Below, piece by piece: positions 4,455 to 10,426 of a stretch of DNA of 10,426 nt. A program made the position numbers and the translations under genes. How positions within the stretch are numbered: position 1 is the first letter of the stretch; each line of letters begins with the position of its first letter. The notes under the pieces are model-generated. The model was not told the DNA's origin. It worked only from the letters and a program-made list of their open reading frames with translations, and searched no databases. The DNA is from Clostridia bacterium (GTDB lineage: Bacteria > Bacillota_E > RBS10-35 > JAJYVN01): contig DAHWHV010000325.1 of the NCBI GenBank assembly GCA_027335545.1, positions 1-10,426 of the forward strand, written 5' to 3'.

Positions 4455-6668
4455 GTGGCCGGCACCCCGCTGGCCGAGCCGGCTTGGCTTGTCCTGCTCG
4501 CCGTCCTGACCGGGGCCATCGGCGGGGTGGGTGCCATGGCCTTCCGCCTAATGGTCCGCTACGTCCGCCTCCTGTTCGTACAGGTGCTCGTCGGACACGC
4601 CTGGCCGCTGCCCGCTCCGGAGCGGCACTGGCTGCTGGCCCTGCTCCCGGCCGTGGGCCTGGTGCTGGTCGGCTGGGTCAGCCGGCGCTTCGCCCCCGAG
4701 GTCCGGGGGCACGGCGTGCCCCAGGTGCTCGAGGCCCTCGCCCTGGACCGGGGCCGCATCCCCCCACGTGTGGGGCTGTTCGGGATGATCGCCCCGGCGA
4801 TCACGCTGGGCACCCTGGGCTCCGCCGGGCGCGAGGGCCCGATCGCCCAGATCGGCGCGGCCTTCGGCAGCTCCCTCGGCCAACTCCTGCGCCTCAGCGA
4901 CAGCTACACCTCGTTGCTGCTGGCCTGCGGGGCCGGGGCCGGCATCGCCGCCACCTTCAACGCCCCGATCGGCGGCGCCTTCTTCGCCCTGGAGATCGTC
5001 CTGGGCAGCTACGCCATGGGCGCCGTCGTGCCGGTCTTCATCGCCGCTGTGACCGGGACGGCCGTCTTCGACGCCGTCTGGGGGCACGGCCTCTCCCTCG
5101 CGGCCCCACCCTACCAGTTCACCCACCCCTACGGCGCCGTCTTCATGCTGCCCCTGGGACTCGCGGCGGGGGCCTTCGGGCTCGCCTACACCCACGGGCT
5201 GATCGCGGCCGAGGATCTCCTGGGCCGCTGGCGCGCGGGCTGGCCGTGGAAGGCGCTGGCCGGGGGGCTGCTGGTCGGTGTCCTCGGCTTGGCCCTGCCC
5301 CAGGTTCTCGGGGTGGGCTACGCCAGCGTCAGCCAGGCCGTCGCTGGGCACATCGGGCTATGGCTGCTCCTGGGCCTGCTGCTGGGCAAGTACCTGGCGA
5401 CCATCACCACCTTGGCCTCCGGCGGTTCCGGCGGTGTCTTCGCGCCGGCGCTCTACCTGGGGGCCATGCTCGGCGGCCTCTACGGCGGCGTGCTGCACCG
5501 CCTGTTGCCCGGTGGGAGTTCCCCCGGACCCGTCTACGCCGTCGCCGGGATGGGGGCGATCCTCGCGGGGTCGGGGCAGGCGCCGCTGACCGCAATCTTC
5601 ATCGTCCTGGAGACGACCGGGGACTGGCAGTTGGCCGCGGGCGTGGCGGCCGCCTGCGCCATCGGCTACCTGGTGCACGGCTCGCTGTCGCGCGACTCCA
5701 TGGACACCCTGCGCCTCACGCGGCGCGGCGTGCGCATCCTGCGGGGCGCGGAGATCCGCCCCCTGCAGCGGGTCCCCGTGGCGGCAGCGATGCGCGCCCT
5801 GGGGACGCGCCTGCTTGAGGACGAATCGGTCGCGACGGCCATGGTGCGCCTGGAGGACCACGGCGCCCTTCTGGTCTTCCGCCGCGACGGCTCCCTGCTG
5901 GGACAGGTCGAGGCCCGCCACCTGCTGCAGGCGGCTGCCAAGTGCCCCGAGCGGCCGGTGGGGGAATACTGCGATGCGCCCCAGCCCGTGCTGTCCCCAG
6001 GCGCAAGCCTGGATGACGCGATGCGCCGCTTCGGAATGGTGGGGGCCGAGCTCCTGCCGGTGGGGGACGGCCCGGGCGGGGTCGTGGGGACGCTCAGCCG
6101 CGCCGATGTGCTGCGCGCGTACTACAATCGGACCGTCCTCACGCTGGAGACCCGGGGCCGGATCGGCCTCCTGCGCGAGGAGGCCGGCACGGGAGAGGAC
6201 GGGGCCTTCCGCGAGGTCGCGCTGCCGCTCCCCTGGGCCGGTGGGGGCCGGGCGGTCGCCGAGTTCGACCTGCCGCCCGGCGTGGTGATCGTCAGCGTCG
6301 AGCGGAGCGGCGCGCACCTCACGCCGGGCGGGGGCACCATCCTGCAGGGGGGGGACCGCGTTCTGGTGCACGCGGCGTCGCTGGACACCGCCGACACGGC
6401 GGAGGAGCGCCTCCGCCAGGCGGCCACCCGCCACCGCGGCCTCTTCGCCGACGTGGAACTGCCCGGGACCTGGGATGGCGAATGCACACTCTCCGCGCTG
6501 CGGCTGCCCCCGGGGGCACTGCTGGTGGCGGTGCGCCGCGGGCAACGGGTGATCGTTCCGCACGGTGACACGACGCTGCGGGGTGGGGACACGGTCACCG
6601 TCTGCGCCGAGAGCCCGGCCGCCCTCCAGGATGCCCGCCAGGCCCTCTTGGCCCCGTCTCCCCCGTGA
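4455..6668 (+). CDS. CLC-family chloride channel/antiporter with CBS pair and two C-terminal RCK_C (TrkA-C-like) domains
   Basis: Inner-membrane protein of 737 aa, from GTG 4455 with GGAAGGG four bases upstream. That spacing is short, but no better start precedes the first membrane helix. Residues 1 to about 430 are the CLC core. 'GHGVP' (85-89) replaces GSGIP, 'GREGP' holds the gating glutamate E127, and 'GGVFAP' (326-331) is the GxFxP motif. In 'FALEI' E180 is kept, but the next position, the inner proton glutamate of H+/Cl- antiporters, is Ile181. 'QAPLT' has Gln375 where Arg is common. Residues about 436-555 form two CBS domains, which usually bind adenine nucleotides. Residues about 585-645 ('FDLPPGVVIVSV...LQGGDRVLV') and 662-730 ('LRLPPGALLVAV...LRGGDTVTV') are two RCK_C-like repeats, known in K+ channel regulators and c-di-AMP binders. 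Role: anion flux coupled to cation balance. Its TGA overlaps a GTG of the kinase frame, and the genes behind it are K+ related. Channel or antiporter mode is uncertain. Confidence 0.93.
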   Translation: MAGTPLAEPAWLVLLAVLTGAIGGVGAMAFRLMVRYVRLLFVQVLVGHAWPLPAPERHWLLALLPAVGLVLVGWVSRRFAPEVRGHGVPQVLEALALDRGRIPPRVGLFGMIAPAITLGTLGSAGREGPIAQIGAAFGSSLGQLLRLSDSYTSLLLACGAGAGIAATFNAPIGGAFFALEIVLGSYAMGAVVPVFIAAVTGTAVFDAVWGHGLSLAAPPYQFTHPYGAVFMLPLGLAAGAFGLAYTHGLIAAEDLLGRWRAGWPWKALAGGLLVGVLGLALPQVLGVGYASVSQAVAGHIGLWLLLGLLLGKYLATITTLASGGSGGVFAPALYLGAMLGGLYGGVLHRLLPGGSSPGPVYAVAGMGAILAGSGQAPLTAIFIVLETTGDWQLAAGVAAACAIGYLVHGSLSRDSMDTLRLTRRGVRILRGAEIRPLQRVPVAAAMRALGTRLLEDESVATAMVRLEDHGALLVFRRDGSLLGQVEARHLLQAAAKCPERPVGEYCDAPQPVLSPGASLDDAMRRFGMVGAELLPVGDGPGGVVGTLSRADVLRAYYNRTVLTLETRGRIGLLREEAGTGEDGAFREVALPLPWAGGGRAVAEFDLPPGVVIVSVERSGAHLTPGGGTILQGGDRVLVHAASLDTADTAEERLRQAATRHRGLFADVELPGTWDGECTLSALRLPPGALLVAVRRGQRVIVPHGDTTLRGGDTVTVCAESPAALQDARQALLAPSPP

Positions 6669-6727
6669 CCCCGGCACACCGACGCACGGTGGCTCCCCGA
6701 GGGCCCGCCCACCCTGCCAGCCGCCCC

Positions 6728-6745
6728 GGGAGGGATACCCCGTTG
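6728..6745 (+). promoter_or_regulatory. Ribosome binding site and TTG start region of the histidine kinase
   Basis: GGGAGGG (6728-6734) stands eight bases before TTG 6743. The alternative GTG 6665, overlapping the CLC stop as GTGA, has no SD and adds 26 disordered Pro/Arg-rich residues. The element GGAGGGATACCCC recurs almost unchanged before the response regulator (GGAGGGATGCCCC), which supports both as real initiation sites. Confidence 0.65.
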
Positions 6746-8410
6746 CGCCCGCGACGCGCCCGCTGGACCGGCGGCTGGTTTTGGGCCTGGTCCGCCGCGG
6801 TGCTGGGACCGGCCCTGGTGACCGCCCCGCTCCGCCCCCTGCACCCCCAGCCGGTCAACGCCGCCCTGGCCTACCTGCTGGTCGTCCTGGGCGCCTCGGC
6901 GGGGGGCGGACCCTGGCCCGGCCTGGTCAGCTCGGTGGCCTCGTCCGTGGCGTTCATCTACTTCTTCCTGCCCCCCCAGGGGACCGGGGACCCCTGGCGC
7001 TGGGTGGCGCGCGGCGCCTTCCTGCTGACCGCCGTCGCCAGCAGCCAGGTCGTCGCGCGGACGCGGGCGCGCTCCCGCGAGGCCGAGCGCCGCATGCGCC
7101 AAACCCAGCGGCTCCTGGAGCTGAGCCGGCACCTGCTCACCCACCTGGCCGGCTCCGCGGACGAATCGGCCGCCCTCGGCGCCTTGGCCGAGGCCTGCGG
7201 GCGTGCGCTGGGGTCGGCGCGGGCCCGCATCCGCACCTCGGAGGCCGGCGGCCGCGTAGTCTGGCACCCCTCCGCCGACGCGCCGCCCTGGCCGGACGTC
7301 CTGCGCGGCGTCGCCCAGGCGACGGCCGGCGGCCTGCCCCGCATCCCCACGTGCCTGCGCGGCCCGGGCGGCGCCACGGCGCTCCTGCTGCCCCTGGGCC
7401 ATCAGACGGGCGGACCCGCCCTGCTGGTGGCGCTGAGCGACGCGGCGGGGAAGGCGGCCCCCGCCCCGGGAGACCCGGGGGCCTGGGAGTGCGCGACGCC
7501 CGCGCCCCTGGATGCGGCGTGGTCCCTGCCGCAGCCCCCCCCCACGGGGGCTCCCGGGCCGAGGGCGCGGGCCGGCGGGCTGGAGGCGGAACTCGCCGGT
7601 CCCGTGGCGGCCCTGGCCTCGCTGGCGATGTCCTGCCTGCACCGCATGCGCCGCGTCGCCGAGGCGGAGGTCCTGCGCCGCAGCGACGACCTGAAGTCGG
7701 CCCTGCTCTCCAGCGTCTCGCATGAGTTGCGCACGCCCCTGGCGGCCATGCGCGTCGCCGCGACGGCCCTCCAGCGCCCGGAGGTCTGGGCGGACGCCGC
7801 GGACCGTCAGGACCTCCTGCGTACCGTCGACGAGGAGGCCCAACGCCTCAACCGAGTGATCGCCAACCTGCTGTGCATGTCGCGCATCCAGGCGGGGGCG
7901 CTGGTCTTGGAGCGGCGCCCCTGCGACCCCGAGGAGCTGGTCTGGGAGGGGGTCCGTCAAGCCGGCCAGCGCGTAGCGCCGGCCCGCCTGCGGCTGGCCC
8001 TGCCCGAGACCCTGCCCCACATCTCCTGCGACCTGGGTCTGGCCGGCACGGCGCTGGCCAACCTCCTGGACAACGCCGCAAAGTACGCGCCGGAGGGGAC
8101 GCCGATCGAGGTCGGGGCGCGGGTCTCGCCGGATGGCCGGCTCCTGGCCATCTGGGTCGAGGACCACGGCCCAGGGATCCCCCCGGGGGAGGCGAACCTG
8201 ATCTTCGCCCGCTTCCAGCGCGGCCACTCCCTGCCGGTACGCCCGGCCGGCACTGGGCTGGGCCTGCCGATCGCCCGCTCGCTGGTGGAGGCCCATGGCG
8301 GCCGCCTCTGGGTCAAGGCGGCCGCGGGGGGCGGCAGCCGCTTCACCTCGACCTGGCCCGTCGTCGGCGCCGGGCGCTCTGCCGCGCCCCCCACCGGCTC
8401 CCCGGGATGA
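6743..8410 (+). CDS. KdpD-like membrane sensor histidine kinase lacking the N-terminal KdpD/USP region
   Basis: Protein of 555 aa from TTG 6743. Four membrane segments (about residues 12-30, 38-53, 58-76 and 88-105) match the KdpD/DUF4118 membrane domain, including 'VNAALAYLLVVLGA' and 'FIYFFLPPQG' (KdpD: FFFxPP). Then come a basic coiled stretch, a GAF-like linker region (about 110-310) with a Pro/Gly-rich insertion, the HisKA box 'SVSHELRTPLAA' with phospho-acceptor His327, and the HATPase domain with N box Asn444 ('LLDNAAKYAP'), G1 'EDHGPGIPP' (Asp474) and G2 'GTGLGL' from residue 503. Full KdpD is about 900 aa; the missing part is the KdpD plus universal-stress-protein module that senses K+ or c-di-AMP in other bacteria, so the input signal here must enter through the membrane or GAF-like part. 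It would autophosphorylate and pass phosphate to the KdpE-like regulator encoded next, 13 bp downstream. GTG 6665, coupled to the CLC stop, is the alternative start. Confidence 0.92.
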   Translation: MRPRRARWTGGWFWAWSAAVLGPALVTAPLRPLHPQPVNAALAYLLVVLGASAGGGPWPGLVSSVASSVAFIYFFLPPQGTGDPWRWVARGAFLLTAVASSQVVARTRARSREAERRMRQTQRLLELSRHLLTHLAGSADESAALGALAEACGRALGSARARIRTSEAGGRVVWHPSADAPPWPDVLRGVAQATAGGLPRIPTCLRGPGGATALLLPLGHQTGGPALLVALSDAAGKAAPAPGDPGAWECATPAPLDAAWSLPQPPPTGAPGPRARAGGLEAELAGPVAALASLAMSCLHRMRRVAEAEVLRRSDDLKSALLSSVSHELRTPLAAMRVAATALQRPEVWADAADRQDLLRTVDEEAQRLNRVIANLLCMSRIQAGALVLERRPCDPEELVWEGVRQAGQRVAPARLRLALPETLPHISCDLGLAGTALANLLDNAAKYAPEGTPIEVGARVSPDGRLLAIWVEDHGPGIPPGEANLIFARFQRGHSLPVRPAGTGLGLPIARSLVEAHGGRLWVKAAAGGGSRFTSTWPVVGAGRSAAPPTGSPG

Positions 8411-8423
8411 ACGCGGCCCCGCC

Positions 8424-9128
8424 GTGGAGGGATGCCCCCTGGACGCACGCATCCTGGTCGTGGACGACGAGCCACAGATGCGGCGCGCCCTGCGGGCCTC
8501 GCTTCGCGGAGAGGGCTATCAGGTGGAGGTCGCCGCCTCCGGCGCCGAGGCGTTGCAGGCCGCCCAGCGGCTGGAGCCACACCTGCTGCTGCTGGATCTG
8601 GGCCTGCCGGACATGGACGGCGCGGAGGTCTGCGCCCGTCTGCGAACCTTCACCCAGGCGCCGATCATCGTGCTCTCGGTCCGGGAAACCGAGGCGGACA
8701 AGGTGCAGGCGCTCGACCGCGGGGCCGACGACTACCTGGTCAAGCCCTTCGGGATCGGCGAACTCCTGGCGCGCATCCGCGCCGCGTTGCGCCGGCACCG
8801 CGACGAGGTGGGACCGGCGTCCATCCAGCACGGCGAACTGCGCATCGATCTCGAAGGGCACCAGGTGGAGCGGCAGGGCGAGCGCATCCACCTCACGCCG
8901 ACCGAGTTCGAGTTGCTGGCCTACCTGGCGACACGGCGCGGCCGGGTGCTGACCCACCGCATGATCCTGCGCCACGTCTGGGGCCCGGAGTATGAGGAGG
9001 AGGTGCAGTACCTGCGGGTCTTCGTCAGCCAGTTGCGCCGCAAGATCGAGCGCGACGCCCGTGCCCCGCGCTACCTGCTGACCGAGGTCGGGGTGGGCTA
9101 CCGCTTCCCCGCCGCGGACGGCGACTGA
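8424..9128 (+). CDS. KdpE-like OmpR-family response regulator
   Basis: Protein of 234 aa counted from GTG 8424. CTG 8439 is the alternative: GGAGGG at 8426-8431 sits seven bases before it, and the product would then begin exactly five residues before 'VVDDEP', as KdpE proteins do. The receiver domain has the acidic pair D14-D15 ('ILVVDDEP'), phospho-acceptor Asp58 in 'LLLLDLGLPDMDG', switch Ser in 'IIVLSV' and Lys in 'DDYLVKPFG'. The C-terminal winged helix has 'LTPTEFELLAYL', 'HVWGPEYEEEVQYLRVFVSQLRRKIE' (here in two parts: WGPEY, then YLRVFVSQLRRK) and 'YLLTEVGVGYRF', which closely follow KdpE. It is a DNA-binding transcription factor, normally activating kdpFABC. No kdpFABC is visible here, so the KimA-like gene 213 bp downstream, and possibly the CLC operon itself, are the likely targets. 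Cytoplasmic. Confidence 0.93.
   Translation: MEGCPLDARILVVDDEPQMRRALRASLRGEGYQVEVAASGAEALQAAQRLEPHLLLLDLGLPDMDGAEVCARLRTFTQAPIIVLSVRETEADKVQALDRGADDYLVKPFGIGELLARIRAALRRHRDEVGPASIQHGELRIDLEGHQVERQGERIHLTPTEFELLAYLATRRGRVLTHRMILRHVWGPEYEEEVQYLRVFVSQLRRKIERDARAPRYLLTEVGVGYRFPAADGD
8426..8441 (+). promoter_or_regulatory. Shine-Dalgarno and possible CTG start of the response regulator
   Basis: GGAGGG (8426-8431), seven-base spacer, CTG (8439-8441) in the regulator frame. The ATG inside it (8432) and the ATG overlapping the kinase stop (8407) are both in other frames. The block GGAGGGATGCCCC differs at one base from the one preceding the kinase TTG. CTG initiation is rare, so GTG 8424 is kept as the annotated start, but it has no SD of its own. 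Confidence 0.5.
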
Positions 9129-9170
9129 GGCCCCCTCCACGCGGCCCCCTCCACGCGGCCCCCTCCACTT
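9129..9170 (+). repeat. Three 14-bp tandem repeats after the response regulator
   Basis: GGCCCCCTCCACGC occurs at 9129-9142 and 9143-9156, and as GGCCCCCTCCACTT at 9157-9170. The array starts on the base after the regulator stop codon and lies at the upstream end of the KimA-like gene's leader. A 14-bp period is longer than one helical turn. It could be simple slippage or an array of binding sites for the regulator. Confidence 0.85.
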
Positions 9171-9341
9171 GGACCTCGCCACGGGGACCTCGCGCGGGGC
9201 CCGCGCTTGGGCACACTGCATCGGTCCCGGGCGGGCGGCAGGGAACCCTAGACACCCCCTGGAAGCCCCAACCCCTCGGGGGAAGGCTGCACCGCAGGGT
9301 AGGTGCGGATCCCCCGGGCCCGCGGGGGTGGGGAGGGGCGC
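9171..9341 (+). promoter_or_regulatory. Leader and presumed promoter region of the KimA-like gene
   Basis: This is noncoding sequence between the tandem repeats and ATG 9342. Short stems can be drawn, such as GCACC (9289-9293) with GGTGC (9302-9306), and CCCCCG (9311-9316) with CGGGGG (9323-9328), the latter just before the SD GGGAGGGG (9331-9338). KimA genes of Firmicutes are often controlled by the ydaO/c-di-AMP riboswitch; the conserved 3' core of that class (CGTCAGCTAACC-like) is not seen here. A KdpE-type operator is a likely alternative but cannot be pinpointed. Confidence 0.4.
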
Positions 9342-10426
9342 ATGGATCTCTGGCACATGCTCATCGGACGCCCGCTGAAGCGGTCGGAGGCGGGCAAGGA
9401 GGAGATCAGCGCCCCCGAGGGCCTGGCGGCGCTCTCGCTGGACGCCCTGACCTCGGTCGCCTACGGCCCGGAGGCGATCGTCGTCGTCCTGGCCGTGGCG
9501 GGGACCGCAGCCCTGCCCCTCATCGTGCCGGTGACGATCGCCATCGTCGCGCTCCTGGCCATCCTGGTCCTGTCCTACACGCAGGTGATCGACGCCTATC
9601 CCAACGGCGGCGGGGCCTACACGGTCTCGCGCGAGAACCTGGGACGTGGCTGGTGCCAGTTGGCCGGGGCCTCGCTGATCGTGGACTACACCCTGACCGT
9701 GGCGGTGTCCGTGGCGGCCGGGGTGGCCTCCCTGACCTCGGCCTTCCCGGCCCTGCTGCCGTTGACCGTGCCCCTCGATCTCGCCGTGCTGGCCGTGATC
9801 ACGATCCTGAACCTGCGCGGCGTCGCCGAGAGCGCCCGCGCCTTCCTGCTGCCGACCGCGGTCTTCATCTTCGGCGTCCTGGCCGTCATCGCCGTCGGCT
9901 GGATCGCCCCGGCGACCCCGGCCCCGGCCCCCCTGCCGCTGCCCCCGCTGGCCGGCATCGTGGGTGTGGTGTTGCTGCTGAAGGCCTTCGCCGCCGGCTG
10001 CAGCGCCTTGACCGGGGTGGAGGCGATCGCCAACGGGGTCCCGCTCTTCAAGGAGCCGCGCGTCGCGCGCGCCAAGCAGACCGAGTGGATGCTGGGCATC
10101 CTGCTGGGCGTGATGCTCCTGGGATTGGCGCTGCTGGCCGCGCGCTACCACGTCGGCCCCCGCGCCGACCAGACGGTGCTCAGCCAGGTGATGGTCGCCA
10201 CGGTGGGACGGGGATGGCTGTACTACACCACGGCGGTGGCGACCACCGTCGCCTTGGCCTTGGCCGCGAACACCTCGTACGGCGGCCTGCCCGTCCTGGC
10301 GAGCCTGCTGGCGCGCGACAACTACCTGCCGCACATCTTCTCGGTGCGCGGCGACCGCCTGGTGTTCCAGCACGGCATCTGGGTGCTCACCCTCATGGCG
10401 GCGGCGCTGCTGGTGGTGGCCCGCGG
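9342..10426 (+). CDS. kimA: KimA-like APC/KUP-superfamily potassium importer, 5' part
   Basis: ATG 9342 follows GGAGG (9332-9336) at five bases; 361 codons are visible and the gene runs off the window (KimA is about 600 aa). The protein is a multispanning APC-fold transporter. 'LSLDALTSVAYGPEA' (31-45), 'SYTQVIDAYPNGGGAYTVSRENLG' (around 78-101, in short blocks: YPNGGGAY, then SRENLG), 'IVDYTLTVAVSVAAG' (113-127), 'NLRGVAES' and 'ANTSYGGLPVLASLLARD' with 'GDRLVFQHGI' follow the KimA/YdaO pattern rather than generic amino-acid permeases. Asp34, Tyr41, Asp115, Thr119 and Ser123 have the same mutual spacing as the K+-site residues I recall for Bacillus subtilis KimA (D36, Y43, D117, T121, S125). 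It should import K+ with H+ at the inner membrane. The C-terminal cytosolic domain, which matters for dimerisation and c-di-AMP inhibition, lies outside. Its position behind a KdpDE-like pair supports the K+ assignment; an amino-acid permease is the less likely alternative. Confidence 0.88.
   Translation, partial: MDLWHMLIGRPLKRSEAGKEEISAPEGLAALSLDALTSVAYGPEAIVVVLAVAGTAALPLIVPVTIAIVALLAILVLSYTQVIDAYPNGGGAYTVSRENLGRGWCQLAGASLIVDYTLTVAVSVAAGVASLTSAFPALLPLTVPLDLAVLAVITILNLRGVAESARAFLLPTAVFIFGVLAVIAVGWIAPATPAPAPLPLPPLAGIVGVVLLLKAFAAGCSALTGVEAIANGVPLFKEPRVARAKQTEWMLGILLGVMLLGLALLAARYHVGPRADQTVLSQVMVATVGRGWLYYTTAVATTVALALAANTSYGGLPVLASLLARDNYLPHIFSVRGDRLVFQHGIWVLTLMAAALLVVAR

Noticed and set aside
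3046..4509. Plus-strand open frame spanning the gap and the small membrane genes
   Set aside because: The product is Pro/Gly/Arg-rich with no domain, whereas the minus-strand frames show clear hydrophobic helices and a strong SD.
8407..8434. ATG 8407 (ATGA overlap with the kinase stop) or ATG 8432 as the response regulator start
   Set aside because: Both are out of frame with the receiver domain; using them would need a frameshift for which there is no evidence.
6122..8452. Long minus-strand open frame (776 codons) under the CLC and kinase genes
   Set aside because: It is a composition shadow: low-complexity Gly/Arg/Gln/Ala residues, no domain, and it lies opposite well-supported genes.
9171..9341. 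ydaO-type c-di-AMP riboswitch upstream of the KimA-like gene
   Set aside because: The GGGAACCC and GGGGGAA pieces are suggestive, but the conserved 3' core with CGTCAGCTAACC and the GTAAGCG end is missing. A covariance-model search with RF00379 would settle it.
8343..10373. Long minus-strand open frame (676 codons) under the regulator and KimA-like gene
   Set aside because: It has no recognisable domain and consists of His/Gly/Gln/Arg-rich repeats typical of antisense frames in GC-rich DNA.

Overview
This is a very GC-rich bacterial window: third codon positions are almost all G or C, and long antisense shadow frames run through every real gene. Starts are often non-ATG. TTG, GTG and possibly CTG are chosen by good Shine-Dalgarno (SD) sequences. 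I see no mobile element, RNA gene or CRISPR array. The gene set suits a high-GC soil or thermophile-type lineage such as Chloroflexota, Armatimonadota or Actinomycetota, but the sequence alone does not fix the phylum.

Left part (1 to about 3070), carbohydrate-type metabolism. On the + strand come the 3' end of a sugar phosphate isomerase/epimerase-like TIM barrel (2-412) and a sulfatase-like hydrolase of the alkaline phosphatase superfamily (531-1919). A Gfo/Idh/MocA oxidoreductase (3074-1989, minus strand) converges on them, with a hairpin in the junction. The sulfatase-like enzyme has Thr where sulfatases carry the formylglycine Cys/Ser, so it may be a phosphodiesterase, phosphonate hydrolase or transferase rather than a true sulfatase.

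Middle (about 3075 to 4454), the least understood part. There is a 406 bp GC-rich gap ending in a strong hairpin. Next are two small minus-strand membrane proteins of equal length (104 aa each) whose frames overlap by a TTGA. They are either a translationally coupled pair or one six-segment membrane protein split by a frameshift. Upstream of them is a 16-bp perfect inverted repeat, then a divergent, hairpin-rich spacer.

Right part (4455 to the end), a co-directional ion-homeostasis block on the + strand. It holds a CLC chloride channel/antiporter with a CBS pair and two RCK_C (TrkA-C-like) domains, a KdpD-like histidine kinase lacking the N-terminal KdpD/USP region, a KdpE-like response regulator, and, after a 213 bp leader with three 14-bp tandem repeats, the first 361 codons of a KimA-type APC/KUP potassium importer. 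No kdpFABC is visible. The likely model is that the two-component pair senses K+/turgor state and controls KimA and perhaps the CLC, with RCK_C/CBS domains giving nucleotide-level control of anion flux. The most interesting items are this rewired Kdp signalling unit, the CLC-CBS-RCK_C fusion without the usual inner proton glutamate, the split membrane gene pair, and the Thr-type sulfatase-like enzyme.
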